Below are positions 33,641 through 44,344 of a stretch of 64,000 nucleotides of DNA, in pieces. The stretch is from Talpa occidentalis (taxonomy: Eukaryota; Chordata; Mammalia; Eulipotyphla; Talpidae). The stretch lies in NCBI RefSeq assembly GCF_014898055.3, contig NW_023601212.1, positions 33,964,329 through 34,028,328 of the forward strand. The letters are read 5' to 3'. The position numbers and the translations under genes were made by a program. The stretch's first letter is position 1. Each line of letters begins with the position of its first letter. The notes beneath the pieces are model-generated. The model was not told where the DNA came from and made no database searches. It saw only the letters and a list, made by a program, of their open reading frames with translations.

Positions 33641-35330
33641 AATGTGACTAGTAGAAAATTTATAATCCTATATATGACTTCTATTATGCTTCTATTATGC
33701 TTCTACTGGACATATGAGTCTAATATTTATTCAGTACTAGGGTAGACCCTGGGAGTAGGAAAAGATTATGGTGGTTATAATCTGACATTTTTGCAACTTT
33801 CTGGGAGACCTCAATGCTCATCAGTATTCTCCCCTATACTTTAGAGAATGAGATTCCTTGAGAGTCCAGATAGGCCACATAGATTAAGTCACTGAATGAC
33901 CAAATGAGCCATTTATGAAGACTCTTTATCCTATTTAAAAAAAAAATAAAAGAGCTAAATCACAAAAGAATCAGAAATGCAGACTACCATTTAAAATAGT
34001 GTCAACTGCTAAAATGTTCAATTTCTAAAGAGGAGAAGTAAGACTGATTTAAAACTACCCTAAAAAACTATTTGGACTTCATATGTACTAAATCACAGGA
34101 AAATGAGCTAACTGATAATTTACTTAGGTCATCATTGAATATAGGAATTGTGGCCACCATTCACTCAGAACTCTCTGCTCCTGGTAAACATTACAGATAG
34201 TATGTAATTTAATACTTACAGCCATCTTCCTAAGGAAATGCCTCTTGACTTAGAGAATTCAATAAGCGCAAGGACTAATGCCTGCTGGGGGAGCCAATGG
34301 TCATCACACCCACACATCTTATTCCACAGGATTTGAGCTCTTCAACCAGTATGTGTAGCACACAGGCAGCCTGGACACTATAAAAAGTGAAAATCAGAGC
34401 ATGTGGTTCAAGAGCTACTAATACCAGGTAAGTGAGCAAGAAGTCAAGTGCCTTCAGCGAGGTCTAGATATAGGTAGCAAGAAGTTACTAAAGGTAATCC
34501 AAGATCCTTATCCAAGATTCTGGATGCAGGAAATAGGCAAAGGGCTGAAGAAGCAAGTAGTCTGCTCTAGGGGTCTGGAAGTAAGAACACAGAGAGCCAA
34601 GCAAAACTGTTGAGTGTATATGAAAGAATTTCATAGTCAAAGAAATGGAAGTATAGACAACCCTTGCCAGAGCCATGACGTTCATCTCCAAAACCTAACC
34701 TTGAAATAAATATGTTAAAAGTAATTTCTTCTATAAGAGAAGATAGTGAAAGACTGTATTATGTAATTTCTAAGATAGTAGCTACAGGAGCAACTAACGT
34801 GACTCATCCTAGACCTCATCCACCCCGGGCAGTCATTAACACATATTAGATTCAATTACCCTCCTATTACTCTGCTTCCTGTCACAGACAAATATCACAA
34901 ACACATCAAATCTATGAGAGATGCCTCTACTTCTTTACCTTTAGTCACGCAAATATGGATTCTACCACGCTATTATATCCAAACTGTTCTCCCAATGGTT
35001 ACTGATGACCTTTGTATTCCCAAATTTAATGGATGATCTTTATTTTTTAGTATTCCAGCAATGTTCAGAACCATTGACTAGTATTATTCCACTTACATAT
35101 TTTCTTTTCTAGACCTCCCTAAGATCACATAGTTCTGAAAACAAATCTCTAATCAATTTGGACTCCTCCTACACAAAACTCAATTTGTAGGGGTACTCAG
35201 GATTTGGTTCTTGCTCTTTTTTTCTATCTACATACTTGCTCTAGATGATCTCATTCACATATGTAACTGCAAATCTTTTAATGCTAATAATATCTGGACT
35301 TTTATCTGCATCTTTGCTCACTCTGAGCCC
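33641..35330. other. Unassigned sequence
   Basis: About 1.7 kb with no gene, RNA or confident repeat. A tandem 'cttctattatg' occurs near 33,680-33,702. Confidence 0.4.
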
Positions 35331-35334
35331 CAGA

Positions 35335-35685
35335 CCTGTTCTATCAATTAATCCAATCCATCTCAACTACAGGCTCCCGTAATAAAATACCACAGTTCTG
35401 GAGTCTAGAAGTCCAAGAACATCTCAACAAGTTTGGCTTCTGAGGGTTCTCTTCCTAGATGTCCATGAACCTGCTGGGTCCTTACATGGTATAGTCCTTC
35501 TTCAAAGGGCACTAGCCTTATTAGAGTAGGATCCCCTCCAATTACTTCATTTAACCTTTATTACATGCTCACAAGGCACTGTCTCCACCTCTAATGGAGG
35601 TTAGGACTTCAACACAAGAACTGAGTGGTGGGAGGCACAATTCAGTCCATAGCACCCTCTCCATCCTTTCTTCCCCACACCACCA
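35335..35685 (-). repeat. MaLR-like LTR relic
   Basis: 'acaggctcccgtaataaaataccacag', 'ttctggagtctagaagtccaag', 'gctgggtccttacatgg' and 'ggttaggacttcaacac...caattcagtccatagcac' follow a reverse-complement MaLR-type LTR. Diverged; exact family unverified. Confidence 0.5.
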
Positions 35686-35837
35686 AATTACATTACAATA
35701 CAACCAACTGTTTAACCACACATCATGGGTTAGTACTTGCCGGTAGCTAGTATACATCTTCTCAAGATGGCTTACATCTATTCACTTTCCTACTTTCACA
35801 GCCTCCACTCTAATATTTTTTAAGCTGGTAGTTACTT

Positions 35838-35972
35838 TTTTTTCTTTATTTTTTCCTTATTTACATATTTTTTACATCATTGTTCATTTTTAAACACTGT
35901 TTGCTTCCTTCACCTCAGGTATAGTCCCCATAGAATTTCCTTCACCAGTGGGCTCGTGCACCATCACCTCAC
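35838..35972 (-). mobile_element. Severely 5'-truncated L1, 3'UTR only, minus strand
   Basis: 'catcattgttcatttttaaacactgtttgc' and 'tatagtccccatagaatttccttcaccag' are the reverse complement of the L1 3'UTR seen on plus at about 11,882-11,955. T-rich tail at 35,838-35,870. Confidence 0.8.
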
Positions 35973-36264
35973 TAACTTTAGGTTGGCTTACTAGAATTTC
36001 ACCCTTAACCCTCTCCATTCCACTCCAGTGGTATTTTTTAAAATAAATGACATTATGTCATTCTGGCTCAGAACATGTGAATTGTTTTCTATTGTACTGA
36101 GCATCAGGCTGCAAATATAACATGGTTTGTTAGCCCAGACTTCAGTGACCTGCCTACACCCTTGGTCTTTTTTTGAGTCATTTTACCCAAAACTTTTTAT
36201 CAACCAGGAACTCTGCATTTTCAGTTCCTGAATATTTTTTTCTTCTCATCCCACAATTTTTAAG

Positions 36265-36570
36265 CTTGACTAACTCTCACTTTACATTCATTTCTTTGCT
36301 TAAATGTTATTTCCACATAAAAGCATCCCATGATTCCCAATCTCAGTTGTGTCCTCCTCATATATTCTTACAGCTCCATATAACTCCTTCAGAGGAACAT
36401 TATTTGAGTTTATGCAAAGATCTTACATAAGTTTGTGGAGAGTCCTTATTACTTTAATTTCCTTTCATATTCATAATCCTAGCAGAGTGCTTGGTACAAC
36501 TGGGTGTTCCATAAATACTTTTAAAATAAACATTTGCTGCTTAATTGAGTGAGTGGCTGAATAAAATAAT
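36265..36570 (+). repeat. L2-like relic
   Basis: 'cttaaatgttatttccacataaaagc', 'ctccatataactccttcag' and the end 'agagtgcttggtacaactgggtgttccataaatac' follow the L2 3' end. Confidence 0.5.
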
Positions 36571-36980
36571 GAATGAAACTGTGTATCTCAACCTGCTGCT
36601 CATTTTTTAAAAAAAAAAATGGCTTAGTAGTTGATATCTGCTTGCGTGTCGACTGCCTTGGATGGTCAAGCAACAGGAGCAGGTTGTACAGCCAAGGGAC
36701 ACACAGTGGGTGCAGGCTCCACTGTGAGGCCAAGGTTTTTCCATGCCCAGAGCTTAGTGAAAAGAGATTGACCAGGGCAGCATCTTCTGACTGTAGAGAA
36801 ACTAACAGAAAGATTTTGCCACATTACCCACCTCATCTCACTTCATGAACTTTTTGAGGAAAAAGTCCAAATGGTTAAAAACACACATATACATTGCTCG
36901 ATTACGTTTTATTGCACTCATAACTGGTGACAATTATACCCTGACAAGCCTCAAACATTTAAATGAGAATTATATAGATT
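36571..36980. other. Unassigned sequence
   Basis: The 91-codon frame at 36,573-36,848 has no recognisable domain. No repeat named. Confidence 0.4.
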
Positions 36981-36990
36981 AAGAAATTCT

Positions 36991-37260
36991 GGGGCCTCCC
37001 TGGTGGCGCAAGGGTTAAGAAGCAACCTATGAAGCTATCCACAGCCACTGCAGCACGAGGAGTTCGATTCCCGGCCAGCCAGGGAGCAACCCACAGGGCG
37101 CAGCAGACCTCTCCTGACTCGCCCGCTGTTCCCCTCAGCAGTATATTTTAGTCAATCTGCCTGTTCTGTTCCCCACTCTGTCTCTGGTGAATCCTCTCAC
37201 CCCCATGCTTCTGGCCTGTACCCCTGCTCTTGTATGCATAAATAAATAAATCTTAAAAAA
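36991..37260 (+). mobile_element. tRNA-derived T+ SINE, subfamily B
   Basis: A good subfamily B copy: 'ggggcctccctggtggcgca', 'ttaagaagcaacctatgaagctatcc', B box 'agttcgattcc', 'gtcaatctgcctgttctg', tail 'gtatgcataaataaataaatctt'. TSD a(a/g)gaaattct... (aagaaattct / aggaaattct) at 36,981-36,990 and 37,261-37,270. Confidence 0.93.
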
Positions 37261-37270
37261 AGGAAATTCT

Positions 37271-39515
37271 AAGGTATTAGGCAACCCCATCTTCCAGCTA
37301 TTGCAAATCAAAGAAAATATGTCATATGAAAAGTGGGACATCTAATTTTTTCATTGCCTTGTCAACCTTCCTTGATCTTCCTTTAATCCATTAAGAAAAG
37401 AGTTTGTCCTTCCTAGAAATAAATCAGATATGTCCTTTGTAATTCTCCAGTAGTAAGCAGAGGTCAGAATATATAAATTTTGCAATAATTATTTTTAAGT
37501 GATAGAAAAAATAACTAATATTTGTATTATTTTAAGTGAGTAAATAAAATGAATAATCTAAATTTGGAGAAAATTAGTTAAAATCTGAGATCAAAGCTAT
37601 AGAAAAATAGGGGAACCAAACTTTAAGATTTCCACTATTCCACTGGTTCTTAAAATGTTTTCTTGGAGTCACAGTAAATCATGTTTTGGAAATCTTGTCA
37701 TTTTCTGTCAAGATACAAATACATTCTTGTTAGAAATGTAGTATATAGGAAAATTTCCACTTTGGATTTAGGGGAAAGAGTGTTAAACAGAAACATGTCA
37801 GACAAGTGTAAACCTTCATTAGGGAATAGGAACAAACAAACCCAGAGGCTTTTTGAGAACAGAAAGACTGTTGAAGACATTCAGTTTTTAAAAAAAAAAT
37901 ACATTTCCTTTTCAGGATACTGAAAACTCTTAAGTGACTTCACTGTCATTTGAAAGTTGGTTAGATATTTCCTATTGATCTAGAAGAAAAGGGAAGAACA
38001 GCTAACATTTTGGGCATGCATATACACAGGTCCATCCAGGATATAATAATTTTAACTAATTTGCATAAACTCCTGATAGTAGATATTTGGGGAGCACCCA
38101 TCCAGCTGCACCACCTTCTCTAGCATGTACCCATTCATACCCCTTTTTATAGGAAGCGGTTCTTCAGCACCAGCTGACTTGGCTAGGGTTAAATGTTAAC
38201 ATAACAATCACCAGGGCACAGAGATAGCTGAGCTAATTAGACTTTTCTTGAGAAATTCCACTAGGAGACCACAGGGACTATCTAGGTGATAGTGGACATT
38301 TGCATAGAAATGTCAGGACAAGCAGAGGAATATGGAACTGCATGAAACCAAAGAGGAAAAGAAGCAGAGATGATGGAGAATATCTTGCTTTAGAAACACA
38401 GAATGATCATGTAACTGATTTTTCTGTTCTTGTGTGTCCCCAAGTGGCTTGGCTTGATTTCATTTCTTACCTTTATATGGCTGGGACATTGCATATTTTA
38501 GCCTAAACTTTTCCCTTAACTTGAGCTAGCTTAAATGGCCTTTAGTTCCTTGCTATCAGTGATCCTAGGCTGAGAGGTTATTTTATAAAAAGCTTTGTGG
38601 CTGAAGTTGACCAGCTTCCCTCTTCAATTCAGTCTTCATGTGAGGACATAGCTTTTGAAAGTATGTAAGTGGACTCTTGGCTCCTCCACAACTTTGACCA
38701 ATCCTTACACATTTAAACTGACAATTGCTCAAAACAGAAATTTCCAGGGACAAACTCTCATCCTATTTCTCCTTCTGAAATTCAAGCAGCATCATTTAGA
38801 TGCAGACTGGAGGGAGTCTTTGCATTTGGGGGTTCAGATTCTCAGTGTCAGTTTCTTAGCAGAGGTAAGGTCTCTGAAGCTCCATCTTAAAATGGCAATG
38901 CTCTAAAATAGCTCACTCAGACATGGAGATGGATTCACAACTGTCTGCAAAAGAAATCTCCTACTGACGTCAATCAGAGTTTATCCTGAGGGCCTATGAA
39001 TTAGGTGATTATTAATAAATTTTGCTGAGTTCTTTCAATCTCATCTGAAAGATTTAACTTTTTCCTTTCCCAAGAGTGGGTTGGAAAAGAGGAGGATGTG
39101 ACTATGTGGGAACATTTTAATGTCGCTGGTGTTTTACTGGTAGATTTTACTGCAGAAGTTCAAGAAAGAAAAAACTTAGCACAGGTTTCGATTCCTCTTT
39201 GCACGCTGACTCTCCCTCCCTGACCTCTTTTTCATCTTCTTTCACATCTCCTGCATGATTTCAATTTCCACTGATTACCAGAAAAACTTCAGAAAATGAC
39301 ATTGAGATTTAAAAGCAGATGGCACTGCAGATGTTGAATATTTAATCATTATGTTTGGGGGGGCTTGGTGCATGTGCTCTTTTTTCATTGTTGCTCTTAA
39401 GAAATCACTTTTTTGCAGGGTATGTAGAAGCACTCAGAGTGATTAATTTCAGTAGAAAATTAAATTACACAAAATCTTTTAGATGTGAAGAAAGGGGATA
39501 AGCTTGTAGCAAAAA
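37271..39515. other. Unassigned sequence
   Basis: About 2.2 kb with no recognised gene, RNA or repeat. Frames at 37,681-37,923, 38,300-38,506 and 38,655-38,906 have no domain character. The longest such stretch left of 40 kb. Confidence 0.4.
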
Positions 39516-39519
39516 TAAA

Positions 39520-40130
39520 ATGCTAATGTTGACTGACCCAGTCCTTGTGGAAAGCAGTGTAGGGGTTTCTCAAAAGACTGAACATAGATCTGCCATATCA
39601 TCCGGCAATTCTATACCGTGGTATCTACCAAAAATAAAAAATACTGTAATGCTAATTTGAAAAGAAACATGCACTCCCATGTTTACTGTAGCACTATTTA
39701 CTATAGCCAAAATATGGAAACAACCTAAATACCTCCAAACATTTAAGCTATTTGCAGTAACATGGATGGAGATGGAAAGTTTTATATGAAATGAAATAGG
39801 CCAGGGGAGAAAAGTAAGTACTGGATGGTATCATTTATATGCAAAATATAGAAAAATCAAACAAAGGGTCAAAGACAAACTTTAAAACCAACCCTTGAAA
39901 ACTGATCATAGATCTTCATCTTTCAGAGGGGGAGGGAAAGGGATGGACACAGGGGGATGGGGGTAGGACACAATGAACTTTGGTGGAGGACTTTGGGTGC
40001 TTTGGTGGTGGTGTGCTATGGTGACTGCTTCCTGGAGTGGGGGATTCCTATAATTCCAAACACTAGGAAGGATGTAAAGTAATGGTACTTCAGAAACAAT
40101 AAAAAATAAATTAAAAAAAACAAATTAAAA
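39520..40130 (+). mobile_element. Old L1 3' end
   Basis: 'aacatagatctgccatatca', 'actgtagcactatttactatagccaa', 'agtaacatggatggagatgg', then 3'UTR 'gggtcaaagacaaactttaaaaccaaccc', 'gtgctttggtggtggtgtg' and an A-rich tail near 40,100-40,130. Same subtype as the copy at 42,147. Confidence 0.82.
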
Positions 40131-40609
40131 TGCATAGTAAGAAAAAAAGAGAAATGCTATGCCATTGGAAATGCATGCTTGATTTTTTTTTTCAGTCTTT
40201 AAACCATATATATACATGAAGAAGTCATTGTGCATTTTCCCTTTTGGAAATTCTTGTACACATTAAAATTAAGTCTCTGGAAATCATTTTTCTAATAATA
40301 CAAGTACTTAACAATAGAATGCTAAAAATAGATTCGTAAATTTTGTCCAAGTCAAGACACTTTAAAATTGAAAGGGCACTATTAATAATGACACAGGACA
40401 TTCAGCCTGAACAGATAGATCTCACACATAAGGTCCCCCTTACCACCATTTTCTCCTAAGAGCTCAATATTATTATTTTAGTTTCCCAAACACACCATTT
40501 CAAATCCTTTCTACTCAGTTCACAGAATTGACTTGAATTGTTTCCCTCACAACAGACAATTTGAGATTCATCTTGTTTCACTTTCAGTTACTCTGCCTCC
40601 TTGCTTTTG
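40131..40609. other. Unassigned sequence
   Basis: No feature recognised. Confidence 0.4.
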
Positions 40610-41070
40610 TTGTTTAATATTGTTTATTTTCTTGTGGAATTTTATAGACATATAGAAAGTACATAAAGTCAGAATATAATGAAATTATTACAAAGGGACA
40701 CCCAGAAAACAATCGGCTAGGTCAGAGGTGAAACAGAGATCTTACCTCAAAACTCTCCAGAGGGTACTTTCCAATAGAATACTTTCTCATTCCCAGATGA
40801 AACCCTTGTCCACATTACAGCAGTTACCTGATTTTTAGATCTTTAATTCTTGTATGAATTCCTAACAAAAATCTTTTAGTCTTGTCCAATGTGCTTGAAA
40901 TTCATACAGGTGAAATCTCATTGTGTATGTTTTGTGTGTGTGTATCTGGTTCCTTTGCACAGCATCCTGCTTTAATTGTTGTGTTTAGAGGTGCTTGTTC
41001 ATTATTATTGCTGAATGTTCTTTCATGTCTGAACATGCCACTACTTGCCTTGTCATTTTATTGCTGGTAG
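40610..41070 (-). repeat. Possible ancient L1-like relic, minus strand
   Basis: 'gcttgaaattcatacaggtg...gtttagaggtgcttgttcattattattgctgaatg' weakly resembles the reverse complement of an old L1 ORF2 end. Low confidence. Confidence 0.3.
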
Positions 41071-42140
41071 GTAACAAAAATAACATTGCTAAAAAATAGT
41101 CTGATACATGTCTCTTGGTACATAAAAATATGTATTTCTGTAGGGGAAGTGTGAGAACAGAAGCTGGGTGGGGTATGCATAACTTTAACAGTTAATACCA
41201 AGCACTTTCCCAAAGTAATCCTCTAGAATACAATTCACAGTTTGTATTATTAGCATCACCTGGGGACTTGTCCCAGCTATAAATTCTCAGCCTCTCTCCA
41301 GACCACTTGAATCCAGAAACTCTGGGAGAAAACATATCAATCCTTGTCTTATCTAGTCCTATAGGTTGTTCTGATGTTTGTGCAAAGTCACTAGTTTTGA
41401 AATTTTGCTGCAAATTTAAAAAATTTTGGAATCTACAAAAAATATACCAATTCCTACCTTCCTTGCTCTACATCTTCTCATTTAGTTGGTCTAGAACATG
41501 ACCTGGGCCCTGGGTACCAGGTTAAGACCCTGAGAACCCTAAAAAGAAAGAAAAAAAATCTGTCCCACACAGAGACTTTGATATAACTGACTTTGGGGGA
41601 CGAAGAGTTTAGACATTATATTTTTGTTGTTGTTGTATTTTTTTGTTGTTGTTATATTGTTTTGTTTCATTTTCAAATAACTCCTTTGGTAGTTTTACTA
41701 ACAGCAAGACGTAGATACCTGCTTTAGAATTGTGAATGACAACATTCTAAGTGCCCTGTTTCAATAATTTCTCATTTCTCCACTACCTTCCCACAACCTG
41801 CATTCACTGTCTTTAATTCGGTTCAACTAGAAATAAAGAAATTTGATCCAACTAAATCATACAAATGTGTGAACAATGAATAGTCTCAGAGTCCCTGAGT
41901 TCAGAGTAAATTATCTAAGCTGAATCTCTAATTGGCAGAATTTCTAGTGAGTAAAAAACTGAGATAAAGGATGAATTGAAACAGAAAGAATGAGTCAGGA
42001 GTTCATAAGCCATGTGGAGGATATTCCATTTAAGAATGTGATAACTTGTTTTCCTTTAGTGTCTACTTCTAGCTTGTTCTGAAGTCTGGTGGAGATTATT
42101 TTACCTTTGACTCATCTGTTTCCCATTGAAGGTTGTTCCT
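41071..42140. other. Unassigned sequence with short (GTT)n runs
   Basis: (GTT)n-like stretches at about 41,623-41,665. No gene or confident repeat. Confidence 0.4.
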
Positions 42141-42718
42141 ACAAGGAAATGCAAATCAAACCCACAATGAGATACCACCTCACATCAGTGAGAATGACCC
42201 ATATTAAAAGAAAAAACAGAAACAAGTGCTGGTGAGGGTGTGGAGAGAAAGGACCCCTCATACATTGCTGGTGGGTCTATAGACTTCTCTAGGCCCTGTG
42301 AAAGCAGTGTGGAGGCTCTTCAAAACACTAAAAAAAAAAATGCATCTGCCATATGACCCAGCAATAAAAATGCATCTGCCATGTGATCCAACAATTCCAC
42401 TCCTAGATCTCTAGCCAAAGAACACAAAAACATGAATTCAAAAGGAAACCTGTGCTTCTATGTTTATTGCAGCATTTTTTACAATAGCCAAGATATGGAA
42501 ACAATCTAAATATGCAAAAACAGATGAGTGGAAGAAGATGATGTTTGAAAATACATAATGGAATACTACTTAGTGATCAAAAAAGATAAACTTGTGGCAT
42601 TTGCAACAACACAGATGGTGCTGGAAGGGATTATACTAAGTGAAGTTAGCCAAAGGAAAAAGATAAATACTGGATGGTATCATTTATAGGTGGAAATAGA
42701 GAAACCAAACAAGGGGTC

Positions 42719-43189
42719 TGTAGGGTAAAGAAAATGTCAGGCTTTTCTGCCCTTCCGCCATCAGGATAGATGATGGATCCTTGTCCTGAATGCATGCCTG
42801 ATGGCGGGCACCTGGAATAGGGTGTGGGCATAGGTAGATGGGATTCAGCTGAGCTAAGACTGTGCTTTTAAGGGCGGCGTCACAGGGGGACGCCAGCAGC
42901 AGCAGTAGCAGCAGCAGCAACAGCAACAGCAGTAGAAGCCGAAGCAGAAGCCGAAAGAGAAGCCGAGAAGCAGCAGAACGAACGCTAGAGAGCCCAGATA
43001 GAGTGAAGACTTGCTGGGGGCTGGGAGGCCTGCCAGCCTCCCAGCCCCCCAGCCAGCACCCCTGCCTGCCATATGCCTGGTGAACCCCAAATAAAAAAAC
43101 CTGCAAAACTACTGAGGACTCTGACTCCTCCTTTACCCAGTCTGCATGGGATCAGAGAACCTGCACCGCGTCCAGTCCGGCCCCTTACA
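42719..43189 (+). mobile_element. Solo LTR of an endogenous retrovirus, with 5-bp TSD
   Basis: 471 bp beginning TGTA and ending TACA (4-bp terminal inverted repeat), flanked by gggtc at 42,714-42,718 and 43,190-43,194. The surrounding L1 3'UTR rejoins cleanly at this point when compared with the uninterrupted copy near 39,866. A polyadenylation signal AATAAA lies at about 43,090, setting strand as plus, and 'gcttttaagggcgg' near 42,865 could be the TATA region. No internal viral genes remain: a solo LTR arises by recombination between the two LTRs of a provirus. Class is not assigned; a 5-bp TSD argues mildly against class II. Confidence 0.87.
42890..42985. repeat. Imperfect CAG/AGC trinucleotide tract inside the LTR
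   Basis: (AGC/AGT/AAC)n runs into 'gaagccgaagcagaagccg' repeats. On plus it reads as Ser/Asn/Arg-rich, on minus as a Leu run. It is internal LTR sequence, not evidence of a gene. Confidence 0.9.
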
Positions 43190-43581
43190 GGGTCAAAGGC
43201 AAACTTTAAAGCCAACCCTTGAAAGTTGAACATGGATCTGAGGCATCCTGGAAGGGAGGGGGAGGAGAGGTAGACAAGGGAGGGGTGTGGAGAGCACAAG
43301 GGACTATGTTGGAGGATTATGGGTGCTTTGGTGGTGGTAGAGGTGACTACAGCTGAGGCGAGAAATCCTATAATGTTAAAATATTAACACGAATGTAAAG
43401 CAATGCTATGCAAATAATAAAAATAATAATAAAAAACTAAAAGTGATATTGATGGAACACTTGAGCATCTCGTAAAGTACTTTGCTATGTTACTAGGTAA
43501 TAAAGTTAATTGAATTTATTTCCAGGAGATGAATTGGTATCAATCTTCAGCCATTTCATTTGAATCCTAAGTAATTCTTTT

Positions 43582-43797
43582 ATTTTTGAAATTTACTTTA
43601 TTTTTATTTTATTTTTTAACTGAAGTACCATTGGTTTATGTCCTTGTTAGTGTTTTGGAAGTATAGGATCTCCCTACTTCAAGTAGTCACCTTACTGCAC
43701 CCACGGCCAAATCACCCACAGCTCTCCACAATAGTCCATTATACTCTCTCCCCACCCTTTTCTTGCTTCTCCTTCTCTCCTTCCTCCAAGTAATTCT
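43582..43797 (-). mobile_element. Truncated old-type L1 3' end with 13-bp TSD
   Basis: 'actgaagtaccattggtttatg...aagtataggatctccctacttcaagtagtcacc' is a reverse-complement L1 3'UTR with a T-rich tail on the left. TSD aagtaattctttt at 43,569-43,581 and 43,798-43,810, exact. Confidence 0.85.
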
Positions 43798-43893
43798 TTT
43801 TAAAGAAAGAATTAGAAATAAAACCAACCAAACCAAGTTTTCATAAAGGCCAAAAATTATTTAGTATTTGACTTGTCATTCAAGTAATTCCTA

Positions 43894-44157
43894 TGGCCTC
43901 CCTGGTGGTGCAGGTGATTGAGTGCGGCCCTATGAGGCTGTCCTCAGCCTCTGCAGAGCCGGTTCGATCCCTGCCAGCCATGGAGATGCCCACAGGCTGG
44001 ACCAGACCTCTCCTGTCTCGCCCGCTGCTCCCCTCAGCAGTGTGTTTTGGTCAGTCTGCCTGTTCTGTTTCCCGCTCTGTCTCTGGTGAATTCTCTCACC
44101 CTCCTGCATATCTGACTTGTACCTCGGTTCTTATATAAATAAATAAATCTTAAAAAA
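43894..44157 (+). mobile_element. tRNA-derived T+ SINE, subfamily C
   Basis: 'ggcctccctggtggtgcagg', B box 'ggttcgatccc', 'cgtctctggtgaattctc'-type body, tail 'tatataaataaataaatctt'. A 12-bp TSD, aagtaattccta, lies at 43,882-43,893 and 44,158-44,169. Confidence 0.93.
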
Positions 44158-44344
44158 AAGTAATTCCTAAATTCAAAACACTTTATCCTATTTTGACCAC
44201 CCCATGCTCCATGTAATGTGTGAAACTAAAGAAACAGAGTTCTCGTTTGTCCTAACGATATTGTGATCTTAGATGTTCAATACTTGTGAATTATGTTACC
44301 TCACAACAAAGACAGACAAAATGTTAGCTGATTGACTACAAATA

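Larger units (their letters stand above)
42147..43440 (+). mobile_element. Old L1 3' end interrupted by a solo LTR
   Basis: Starts 'gaaatgcaaatcaaacccacaatgagatacc', continues through the ORF2 C-terminal region, is split by an LTR at 42,719-43,189, and resumes at 'gggtcaaaggcaaactttaaagcc' to an A-rich tail near 43,440. A local 30-bp-scale duplication around 42,335-42,395 repeats 'aaaaatgcatctgccat(a/g)tga'. The frame is heavily broken. Confidence 0.87.

Noticed and set aside
42862..43083. Ser/Arg-rich plus ORF as an SR-type splicing protein
   Set aside because: Produced by AGC/AGA-type trinucleotides inside the LTR; short and without an RRM.
42684..43106. Leu-rich minus-strand ORF (140 codons) as a secreted or membrane protein
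   Set aside because: The Leu run is the reverse reading of the CAG-like tract in the solo LTR, and the frame crosses the LTR/L1 boundary.
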